Assembly: GCF_002001005.1 (NCBI RefSeq)
Contig: NZ_MUNX01000151.1
Coordinates: 1-64,000, forward strand
Length of the DNA stretch: 64,000 bases
Origin: Flavobacterium sp. A45
GTDB lineage: Bacteria > Bacteroidota > Bacteroidia > Flavobacteriales > Flavobacteriaceae
Direction: 5' to 3'
The notes under the pieces are model-generated. The model made no database searches, had not been told where the DNA came from, and saw only the letters and a program-made list of their open reading frames with translations. Positions 47,609 through 55,630 of the stretch are shown here, in pieces; within the stretch, counting starts at the first letter, position 1; every line of letters starts with the position of its first letter. The position numbers were made by a program, and so were the translations under genes.

Positions 47609-49216
47609 TCATAGTACAATCATTTTTGCACTAAACTTGGTGTCATTATAAACCACTTGTACAATATAAGTTCCAGAGGATAACATTTGATTTGTATTAA
47701 AACTCAAAATATCACCATCAACAGCATAAGCGCTTCCAAAAATTTTGGAACCTAAAATGGTATAGATATTCACCGTTACGATGCTATTTATAAAATTATA
47801 AAATTGAAGATTGATCTGGCTTGTAGTTACAGGATTCGGAAAAATTCTAACGAAATCGGTGTTCGGATAATAAATTGATTTGTCTGTTTTGAAAATGGGC
47901 AGTTTTTCAAAAGAGCCTCCCAAAACGGCATCAGATTGTGCTTCGGTCATACACAGCCAATCCTGCATGATGGTAGCATAGATCTGTCTAAAGTCATGCT
48001 GAAAAGGGATTTGATCATTGACAGTTGCCGTTTGGGGTAAATTTGGCGAAGTTCCAATCATTCCCGAAACAGGATTTGGCGTTCCTTCAACTGTTCCTCT
48101 GCCAGTGTTCAAGGCTGCGCCAAAAAAGAGTACAGGGGCGGCAGAACCATGATCGGTTCCGGAGCTGTCATTACTCTTGATTCTGCGTCCAAATTCGCTA
48201 AAAGTCATTCCGGTAACGATATCCGCTTTTCCCATTAATTTCAGGTCTTCCTGAAAAGCACCAATAGCTTGTGACAGGATACTTAGATTTTCGGCTTGCT
48301 TGCCTAATGTTTTATCCGAATCCAAGACCTGATTCTCGTGACTGTCAAATCCTTTTGGGTGATTCACCACATAAATAGGGGTTTGCAATCCACCATTGAT
48401 TAATTTGGCAACAATTTTCAGTTGATCTGCCAAACCATTTTTGTTGGGATAGGTTGGAGATTGTGGTTTCGGGACATTATACGCTTTTTGAATCGATTCT
48501 CTATAGGCGTTGCTCTGGTCTTTCATCAATCTCAAAAAAGTGAGCTCGTGACCATAATCGGAGTTGGGTGCAGGATCCGAAGTCTCATTGATTACATTCA
48601 ATAAATCTTCTGGTTTTGGCACGCTATAAGCCATGTTTATTTTGGGACCCTGTAGCGAAAAAGGCAATGTCGAACCTATTTGTATTGCCAATGGATCAGG
48701 CATATCGGCATTAGGGTAACTTGTTGGGAAATTTGGGTACACAGTGTCTAGTGCCCTTCCTAGCCAGCCCGATTGCAGCGATTTGTCACTATCGGATGCG
48801 GTGAACCAAATGTCGGTGGCTCTAAAATGGCTGTAACTGGGATTGGGATAGGAAACACCCTGTACAATCAACATTTTACCGTTGTTGTATAGCTGCTGCA
48901 TTTCTTTCATGGCAGGATGTAAACCTGTAGTTTCATTGTAATGCAAAGGCAAAACATCGGTTTCTTTCATTAAAATATTGGAACGGGCGTTGGTCAATTC
49001 ACTCCATTTGTCCCTAGGTAAAACAGTGTTTAGTCCATCATTTCCACCATTCATTTGAATAATAACCAATATTTTTCCGCAACCAGCAGCAGCGCTGGCG
49101 AGTAACTGTAAACTTTCGCTCTCGATTTGTGACGAAGCCATGACAGGAATATGATTGAATACCAAGGGTATTGATGATGCAATAGCAGTTGTCTTTATAA
49201 ATTTTCTTCTTTCCAT
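47609..49216 (-). CDS. DUF1501 protein with twin-arginine leader and T9SS type A tail
   Basis: A 535-residue exported protein of the DUF1501 (sulfatase-like/alkaline-phosphatase-fold) family. The N-terminus MERRKFIKTTAIASS is a twin-arginine signal. The domain has VIIQMNGGNDGLNTVLP, a SHFRATDIW segment and TFSEFGRRIKSN with TDHGSAAPV. The last ~80 residues (from VRIFPNPVTTSQ to SAKMIVL) are a type A T9SS sorting domain. It is the second gene after a DUF1800 gene, the usual partner of DUF1501 in Bacteroidota and Proteobacteria. The biochemical role is unknown. Confidence 0.92.
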   Translation of the reverse strand: MERRKFIKTTAIASSIPLVFNHIPVMASSQIESESLQLLASAAAGCGKILVIIQMNGGNDGLNTVLPRDKWSELTNARSNILMKETDVLPLHYNETTGLHPAMKEMQQLYNNGKMLIVQGVSYPNPSYSHFRATDIWFTASDSDKSLQSGWLGRALDTVYPNFPTSYPNADMPDPLAIQIGSTLPFSLQGPKINMAYSVPKPEDLLNVINETSDPAPNSDYGHELTFLRLMKDQSNAYRESIQKAYNVPKPQSPTYPNKNGLADQLKIVAKLINGGLQTPIYVVNHPKGFDSHENQVLDSDKTLGKQAENLSILSQAIGAFQEDLKLMGKADIVTGMTFSEFGRRIKSNDSSGTDHGSAAPVLFFGAALNTGRGTVEGTPNPVSGMIGTSPNLPQTATVNDQIPFQHDFRQIYATIMQDWLCMTEAQSDAVLGGSFEKLPIFKTDKSIYYPNTDFVRIFPNPVTTSQINLQFYNFINSIVTVNIYTILGSKIFGSAYAVDGDILSFNTNQMLSSGTYIVQVVYNDTKFSAKMIVL

Positions 49217-49232
49217 TTTTTATTTTTATTTT

Positions 49233-49298
49233 CTAAGTTGCTAAGCTTCGGAGTTTCTAAGAATCTTAGTGTATTTGCAACTTAGATTCTTAGCCACT
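49233..49298. repeat. CTAAG-type intergenic repeat between DUF1800 and DUF1501 genes
   Basis: Repeated CTAAG/CTTAG words form nested inverted repeats: CTAAGTTG (49233-49240) with CAACTTAG (49278-49285), and CTAAGAATCTTAG in between. It has the look of a dispersed flavobacterial intergenic repeat and is not a standard terminator. Confidence 0.5.
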
Positions 49299-49304
49299 TT
49301 AGAG

Positions 49305-51146
49305 CTACATTAACTGATATTCGGCAAGCTCAACAATGGTTAGCAGTAAACTTCTTATTCTCGTTTTTACAATGGATTCGCTCATTTCGTTGGGATTGCT
49401 TTGATAGGATTTCCATGCGTTTGACCAATAATGATCAGAATCCTGACCAGTTAAAAGCGTTTGTGTTTTAATTGCATTTTTGGCATTTAAACTTAAATCA
49501 ATAGGCAATAAATAGCTGATGCATTCGCTCACCAATAAATTAGGGTCTTGGCAAGTAGCATTTGGAAATTGTTTGACAAAGGCAACTACATCAACTTCCA
49601 TTCTGGTGGTTAATCCATTTTTTTCAATATCAAAACCATAAAAAAGATATTCGATCAATCCATAACGTCTTTGAATTGAATTGGAATTGATCCAATATTC
49701 ATGAAAAGAAGGTTTCTGATAAAAAGCTTGCCAACCTGCCACATTTGGAATAGATCCCATAGCTTGTTGCATATCGTACATGGCGTAATTGAAAGTATTC
49801 CAAAGATTGTATTGGGCTTCATAATTGGATGCATCGGCTACATTATAGTTGAGGTTGAAAGTCCGCATCGTTCCTACAATAACATCCAACGGGGATTTGA
49901 TGTAAACCCCACGATTAGCCATGTCATAAAAGTGTTCACTCTTGAATAGTTTGTCTAAAACCGGTAAAATATTCCAATTATTGGTGACAAAATGCTGTGC
50001 CAAAGGAACTATTACATTCGCTTCTATATTGGCATCAATATCATAGTAAACAAAGAAACGATAGAGTCTGCGGCAAATGTATTCAGAAACGACTTTCGAC
50101 TTAGAGAAAATCATATCGATAAATAAATCCAACTCTGCGGCACCAGTATTTGCAATCGCGGTATTGTTAAAGAATGATGAAAATCTTTTTGTGCTTGTGT
50201 CGTGCAGTCTGTCCACAAAATTGGTGGCTTCGGAAGTGGTATTCAAATTTTGAACCCTCCATCCGGTAAGTACTTTGGCAGCTTGGATAACATCGGGTTC
50301 TCCATATTGACTGCCATCTTCTTTGCCCAAAGTGAAAAGTTCCATTATTTCTCGGGCAAAATTTTCATCGGGTGCCGATTTAGTATTGGCTTGATTGTTC
50401 AAATAAAACATCATCGCTGGTTGGGTAGCCATGTTGCGAATCAAGGATTTGTAATTTCCTGTGGCATTATCGCGAAACATTTTCATGTATTTATAACAAA
50501 TACGAGCCGAATTGGTATTGCAAAATTCATTGGAAGATTGTTTTACAAATTCAAAATCTACAGGTATGAAATGATACCAAAAAAGGGTCATTTTTTCTCG
50601 AATGGTGATGTCTTGATTAAAGGCAAGTCCCAATGACCATGAACTTAAACCCGAAGTACGATTGCTATTGGTATCACCACCCAAGTCATTGGTCGCAAAG
50701 GCATCATTGGTCCAATCGGCACCGTAGGGAAGCCCATTTTCGTCTGGTTTTTCATTGTTATAATGATTTACTGGAGGTGCAGGAGGAGTGTTGTCAACGT
50801 TTAAGATGAGATCAACGGCTTGCGTCATTGAAAGCCCCAGTAAAATATCTACATCCGATTTTTTGAAACCATAACCGGTTCGCCTCAATAAATGCAAGAT
50901 TTCTGGAGTTGACCATGTGCCTGTGTAAGGTGCTAGACCGCTGGTTACATTCGTAACTCTTTCGGTTTCTGAGCCCGGTTTTCCAGTTACTTCTTTTTTG
51001 GGGTTGGTCAAAGAGGAATAACGGCGTCCATTGTATATTTTGCGCGAGTATTTTTCGAATAAAGGATCTTTTTCTTGGGCATTTACCAATAACCTTTTCA
51101 ATAATTTGGTAAATAAAGCGCGCCGAGTCAGAGTAATGTTTCCCAT
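49305..51146 (-). CDS. DUF1800 domain-containing protein
   Basis: A 613-residue protein of the DUF1800 family, regularly found beside DUF1501 genes. Visible family wording: LHLLRRTGYGFKKSDVD near the start, REKMTLFWYHFIP, NFAREIMELFTLG (about residue 270) and VLTGWRV. The N-terminus (MGNITLTRRALFTKLLKRL) has a twin Arg but no good hydrophobic core, so export is uncertain. No T9SS tail. Probably transcribed together with the DUF1501 gene. Confidence 0.9.
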   Translation of the reverse strand: MGNITLTRRALFTKLLKRLLVNAQEKDPLFEKYSRKIYNGRRYSSLTNPKKEVTGKPGSETERVTNVTSGLAPYTGTWSTPEILHLLRRTGYGFKKSDVDILLGLSMTQAVDLILNVDNTPPAPPVNHYNNEKPDENGLPYGADWTNDAFATNDLGGDTNSNRTSGLSSWSLGLAFNQDITIREKMTLFWYHFIPVDFEFVKQSSNEFCNTNSARICYKYMKMFRDNATGNYKSLIRNMATQPAMMFYLNNQANTKSAPDENFAREIMELFTLGKEDGSQYGEPDVIQAAKVLTGWRVQNLNTTSEATNFVDRLHDTSTKRFSSFFNNTAIANTGAAELDLFIDMIFSKSKVVSEYICRRLYRFFVYYDIDANIEANVIVPLAQHFVTNNWNILPVLDKLFKSEHFYDMANRGVYIKSPLDVIVGTMRTFNLNYNVADASNYEAQYNLWNTFNYAMYDMQQAMGSIPNVAGWQAFYQKPSFHEYWINSNSIQRRYGLIEYLFYGFDIEKNGLTTRMEVDVVAFVKQFPNATCQDPNLLVSECISYLLPIDLSLNAKNAIKTQTLLTGQDSDHYWSNAWKSYQSNPNEMSESIVKTRIRSLLLTIVELAEYQLM

Positions 51147-51337
51147 AAAAGATGATTTCTGATTTTAGTTTTATTTTGTATGACAAAATACTAACGGCAA
51201 ATATATAGAAATCGGTATGAGAGGAATACAAAATGCGACAAAACACGTAGTTTTACGTGAGTAATAAGAAAAAACTGTAATATTAATAAGAGACGTATCG
51301 ATAATTAGATAGTATCGTTTAAAGTGTATTTGCCTTT

Positions 51338-52147
51338 TTACATTGGAGTTGTAGAGAAAGAAGTGTCTTTTATTGTATATCTAATCTTAACCGTGTTTGA
51401 TGCTTTCAAAACAATTGAGTTTGTATAATAAGTGTTCAAAGTACCTCTGTCATTATTCACTATTTTGAAATAAATTGATTTGCCTGCGATTGAGTTTTTA
51501 TTAGACCAATAGAATGTTGCGTTTTTACTTTTAGAGCAAGAGGCGCTTGGGCCATATAATACTCCATTTACATAAGTTGTAATGGTAACTATATTTCCAG
51601 AATTACTCCCGACAATATCTTCTGTAGTAAACAATGCAATAAAACGGCTATTATAAGTTCTCATTGGAATGCTTACATTTTGGACTGTACCTGGTAAAAT
51701 AGTATAATTTACCGGATTTGTACTGGTATAAAGGGCATAAGGATTACGAGCTTTTAGATTTGCGATTGTTGTTGTAAAAGACTCTGAAATGGGAACTTGA
51801 GCCGTTTCTAATCTTTCGGTTTCTGTGGTTTTAGAAGAAGCTGTAAATGAATTATTTCCGATCATTACTGCGTCCATGAAAAATTTTGTGTCTGCTCCAG
51901 TGGTTCCATTAGCAACTAATGTAAAATCAGTAGTGCTTATGTAACCACCGCTATGGGCTGCCACAATTTGCATTTCACTAATCCAGGCAAACAAAGAACC
52001 TCTTTGCACATTTTTACCAGTAGTAGAAGGGGTAAATTCATTTTCAGTAGAAATGGATACCAAAGTGGTTTCTATATTTATATCATCCTCAATTGAACAG
52101 GATGATAATGCTGTCAGAAATACAGTAATCAACAGTATCTTTTTCAT
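51338..52147 (-). CDS. Lipoprotein of unknown function, paralogue of the next gene upstream
   Basis: A 269-residue protein with lipobox (TALSSCSIEDD, Cys16). The body shares spaced wording with the protein encoded at 52226-53116: a RG(S/T) segment, TDFTLVANG, then TKFFMDAVMIGNNSFTA matching TKFLIDNVSSGANVFTA in the other. Strand-rich, probably an immunoglobulin-like surface or periplasmic lipoprotein. No family name recognised. Confidence 0.72.
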   Translation of the reverse strand: MKKILLITVFLTALSSCSIEDDINIETTLVSISTENEFTPSTTGKNVQRGSLFAWISEMQIVAAHSGGYISTTDFTLVANGTTGADTKFFMDAVMIGNNSFTASSKTTETERLETAQVPISESFTTTIANLKARNPYALYTSTNPVNYTILPGTVQNVSIPMRTYNSRFIALFTTEDIVGSNSGNIVTITTYVNGVLYGPSASCSKSKNATFYWSNKNSIAGKSIYFKIVNNDRGTLNTYYTNSIVLKASNTVKIRYTIKDTSFSTTPM

Positions 52148-52225
52148 TGTTTTTTCAAGTTGTAATAGACTACCGCTTTTTGTTAGCGGTAGTTTCGGAT
52201 GTTAAATCCTCATCAGTATTACTTT

Positions 52226-53116
52226 TTAGTTGCTTATTTCTGTCCAAGCTGGTATGGTAAATGTACCATAGTTAATGGATTCTGTTAATCCTTCACTAGT
52301 TATGGTTATTTTGGCGGTAATTCCTGTAGATTCTAGTATTGCAATGGTTTTTTCAAATGTTTTTTCTAAAATGGTACCAGCAGCATTATTATAAATATTT
52401 ACAATATACTTTATGTAATTTCCCTTTACTGCACTATCATCATTCCATACAGCTATAACACTTTTATTTCCAGTAAGATCAATAGTTAGCGATGGTGCAA
52501 GAGAAGCATTACTAGTATCAAATCGTTGTGCAATTACTTCAACCTTACGACCACTAGCCGTTAATAATGATTCTGTTTCTACAGTACCAATTATTCTACC
52601 GTGATTCGTTAGTAATGGGAAAATAATTTCTTGTGGGGTTCCTAATATAATGTCCATTCCTACTATAGCTTCATATTTTGCATAAGGAACTGCATCTCTT
52701 TCTCCTTTTATCATGGCATCAGTAGTAGCATCATTTGTATAGTTATAAGGAGCTACTGTTAATTTAGGAAGTCCTGTTGTTGTTGCTTTAGCAGTAAAAA
52801 CATTCGCTCCAGAAGATACATTGTCAATCAAAAATTTTGTTTCACCACCAGAAGCTACCAAATCAAATACGGTTTGATTTGCTGGTATTCCGGGATTGGT
52901 ATTCACTACATCTACAGTAATACGGTTGATGGTGGTTGGAATGGTTCCTCTGTTTGTATTTTTATTTGTTGTAGTTGGAAAAGCATCTTTGCCTACATCG
53001 AATTTAGCTGTTACTGAGCCTTTTTTTAAACCTGTTGTATCTCCAGGAGAATTATTGTCATGTGAACATGATACAATGCTAAAAGCTATTATAGCTGATA
53101 AAATAATTTTTTTCAT
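52226..53116 (-). CDS. Lipoprotein of unknown function, paralogue of the downstream gene
   Basis: A 296-residue lipoprotein (signal AFSIVSCSHDNN, Cys17). The first half begins KGSVTAKFDVGKDAFPTT and has NRGTIPTTINRITVDVV, matching the paralogue 78 bp downstream. The second half is Thr/Ile-rich and strand-forming. The pair looks like a tandem duplication, probably co-transcribed. Confidence 0.72.
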   Translation of the reverse strand: MKKIILSAIIAFSIVSCSHDNNSPGDTTGLKKGSVTAKFDVGKDAFPTTTNKNTNRGTIPTTINRITVDVVNTNPGIPANQTVFDLVASGGETKFLIDNVSSGANVFTAKATTTGLPKLTVAPYNYTNDATTDAMIKGERDAVPYAKYEAIVGMDIILGTPQEIIFPLLTNHGRIIGTVETESLLTASGRKVEVIAQRFDTSNASLAPSLTIDLTGNKSVIAVWNDDSAVKGNYIKYIVNIYNNAAGTILEKTFEKTIAILESTGITAKITITSEGLTESINYGTFTIPAWTEISN

Positions 53117-53608
53117 AATTTTTTAATTTTAATTGTTAGTGACACTTTTTGGTAGAAGGGAGAAACTAATTGATTGTTTTTTTAATTGTCAAAAATTGGT
53201 CCTGTTTTTATTTTAGACTTATTTGATGTATTAAAAGTAGAGGTATCTAATGTTTAAATAAGATGATCTAGGCTAAAAATTCTTCAATAAAGCTCATTTA
53301 TTAATCTAGATTAAGTTTTTTTTATCTGTTGTAAGACAAATAAATACGTCAAAATACATTATTTATTAAAATTAATGTGTTTATTACTACTTTATGTAAA
53401 ATGAAAGTAAAAACTCCTTTTCTGAAAGGACAAAAGAATTTATGAAGAAAGCGGAGGTTTTGTTAATGAGTAATTGCTTTGCCAATTTACTCACGTTTGT
53501 CTGAAATATTCAACCCTAACGATGGCAGAAATAGACAAAATTTTAGGATTATTCTAAAGAGTAAAGAAGTAATCAGATTTAGGGTTTAATAAACAGTACT
53601 GAACTGTG
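53117..53608. other. 492-bp intergenic region without recognised gene
   Basis: AT-rich spacer between the lipoprotein and Crp genes, both on the minus strand. It holds a perfect 14-bp palindrome TTAATCTAGATTAA at 53301-53314 next to a T run. No open frame of coding character and no clear -7 element were seen. Confidence 0.45.
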
Positions 53609-54184
53609 TTACTTTTTAAACTGTCGGGATTTTATTTTGCTTAGAAACTCTGGGGTAACAGTAATGTAAGAGGCGATGTATTTTTGAGAAATTTGATAAG
53701 CCAAATCTGGAAAACTAGTAATAAATTTATCATAACGTTCCTCTGCAGTCAGCAACAAATTGTCTTTTATGCGATCTGTAGCATCCGCCAAAACTTCGCA
53801 AATCATCAATCGGAAATATCGTTCTAATTTTGGAATGGCTCGAAAGAGTTTCTCATAGTTTTCGATACTTAATAACATGATTTCTGAATCAGCGAGTGTT
53901 TTTAAATGAAAATGGGACGGAACTTGATTGTGAAAACTTTTAAAGTCGGTAATCCAACGACCGGGTGTTGCCAATCGAATCACCTTTTCTATTTTATTAT
54001 TGTCTGAAAAAAAACCACACAAAGCGCCTTTGGTTACAAAATAAAAATAGTGACATGTTTCCCCTTCCTTCAATAAAAAAGTTTTCGCTTTATAATTTTT
54101 GATTTCCAACAAAGTCAAAATATATGCTTGCTCTTCAGGGTCGAGTGTAATGTGTTTGGCAAACTCTTTTAAAAGTAAATTCAT
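53609..54184 (-). CDS. Crp/Fnr family transcriptional regulator
   Basis: A 191-residue regulator with an N-terminal cyclic-nucleotide-binding-type beta-roll (LLKEGETCHYFYFVTKGALCGFF) and a C-terminal winged helix of the short Bacteroidota kind (AEERYDKFITSFPDLAYQIS, then YIASYITVTPEFLSKIKSR). The ligand and targets are unknown; no cysteines for an iron-sulfur cluster stand at the N-terminus. A -7 element lies 20 bp upstream. Confidence 0.9.
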   Translation of the reverse strand: MNLLLKEFAKHITLDPEEQAYILTLLEIKNYKAKTFLLKEGETCHYFYFVTKGALCGFFSDNNKIEKVIRLATPGRWITDFKSFHNQVPSHFHLKTLADSEIMLLSIENYEKLFRAIPKLERYFRLMICEVLADATDRIKDNLLLTAEERYDKFITSFPDLAYQISQKYIASYITVTPEFLSKIKSRQFKK

Positions 54185-54203
54185 AATTTTGAATTTGTTT
54201 TAC

Positions 54204-54211
54204 CAAAGTTA
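54204..54211 (-). promoter_or_regulatory. -7 element upstream of the Crp/Fnr gene
   Basis: Reads TAACTTTG on the minus strand, matching TAnnTTTG, 20 bp before the start. Confidence 0.4.
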
Positions 54212-54253
54212 GGGTTATTTTTGTGCTGATTTTTAAATCATTACGATTATTAA

Positions 54254-55624
54254 TTATAACCCAATTTTGGCCATAACTGCCATTAAATTTTTCCCATCTT
54301 TTGTCTTCAAATGAGCTTCAAAAAGACCTAAGTTGTTTTCTTCAGTAAGATCAATCGTTAGAGTTTCGAATGATTTTATAAACTTCAGATTGTTGTTTTT
54401 AGCAATAATAAAACGCCAATCTTTAGCGCCAAGTTTGTCAAAATGAATTTGTAAATAGCCAATTTTTGGAATCGAACTTTTCAAAACTCTATTTTTTAAA
54501 GGATTTGCCTGAAAGTTTATAACATTATTATTGATGAAAGCTTTTGTATGTGCCAAAGGAAAATTGACAAAAACATTATGACCGTCAATGGCATTTTGAC
54601 TTTTTAGGTAATTAAAAACCTTTTTCGAATTGGTCGTTTTCATTGAGAAGTAAAAAGAAGGTTCACGGCTAGTATGGATAACTACTTTTTTTATGGGATT
54701 AAAATCATCATCATAGCCGTAACTGATCGCCGAATCTTTCTTTTCAACTATTTCATTTAGCAATAATTCTGTTTTGCTTGGGTTGTTTGCTAAAATTGAA
54801 TCCAAATCAAAACCAATCATTTTGCTGATTTTTACTGAATTTTCAGTAATGAATTTTTGATTCCGAATCATTTCAAAATCAAAACCCAATGCAAATAAGG
54901 TATTTGGATTTTGGGTAAATTGCCATTCTTTTTGAAACTTAGATTTGAAATGTAATTGTCCGCCAACTGTTATTTCGTTCTCTTCCAATGTCAGGTTCAG
55001 AATTCCATCTTCTTCCAGCAAATTGTTTTTTTTGATCCAAAACGTTACCGCATTGGAGGTGGCGATTATTTTTTCTGTTTTTTTGGCATCCAAAAAATGA
55101 TTTTTCAAGAACAAATCTTCGGCTGTTTTTATGGCAATTTGCTTTTGTTTTTCAGCAATGTTCGAAACCAGAATTTGGTTGGAAAACTTAATAATATAAA
55201 TCCCTAAAGAGTTGGAATAATATCCAATAAAGTGACTGTTTAGTTTTGTTTTTGAAAAATGAGAATTGATTATTGCTTTTTCAAATGCAGCCTCGTTTTT
55301 TATTTTTAGGTTAACAAACCATTGTGCTATAGGTTGGTTTTCAATGTGAAAAAAAGCCAAATAATCAGGTGTTTTTATTCCAAAATCAGAAAGGTCGGTT
55401 TTCTTTTTTGTTGGAGTAGTTCCCCATTCGGAAGGATTTTTTAGGTACGAAAAAACAAAATGGTTCCGTGTTTTTTTTACATCAACCATCGCAATGGCAT
55501 CGGCATTTTGAGAAACACATTTTTCGTCAAAATTTTTATGAAATCCATACCAATACAAAAAAGCCATACTCCCAATGGCAACAAGGAGTATGGCAATTCT
55601 GTAAAGATTTTTTTTTGTACTCAT
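54254..55624 (-). CDS. Membrane-anchored protein of unknown function, third gene of envelope operon
   Basis: A 456-residue protein with one N-terminal transmembrane segment (RIAILLVAIGSMAFLYWYG) and a large periplasmic part. No family recognised. The start of the periplasmic part (ADAIAMVDVKKTRNHF) is reminiscent of the beginning of the preceding gene's mature protein (APFALCFNGKNLNEKV), so the two may be distant relatives. It begins 6 bp after the 670-residue gene. Confidence 0.65.
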   Translation of the reverse strand: MSTKKNLYRIAILLVAIGSMAFLYWYGFHKNFDEKCVSQNADAIAMVDVKKTRNHFVFSYLKNPSEWGTTPTKKKTDLSDFGIKTPDYLAFFHIENQPIAQWFVNLKIKNEAAFEKAIINSHFSKTKLNSHFIGYYSNSLGIYIIKFSNQILVSNIAEKQKQIAIKTAEDLFLKNHFLDAKKTEKIIATSNAVTFWIKKNNLLEEDGILNLTLEENEITVGGQLHFKSKFQKEWQFTQNPNTLFALGFDFEMIRNQKFITENSVKISKMIGFDLDSILANNPSKTELLLNEIVEKKDSAISYGYDDDFNPIKKVVIHTSREPSFYFSMKTTNSKKVFNYLKSQNAIDGHNVFVNFPLAHTKAFINNNVINFQANPLKNRVLKSSIPKIGYLQIHFDKLGAKDWRFIIAKNNNLKFIKSFETLTIDLTEENNLGLFEAHLKTKDGKNLMAVMAKIGL

Positions 55625-55630
55625 TTTGGA

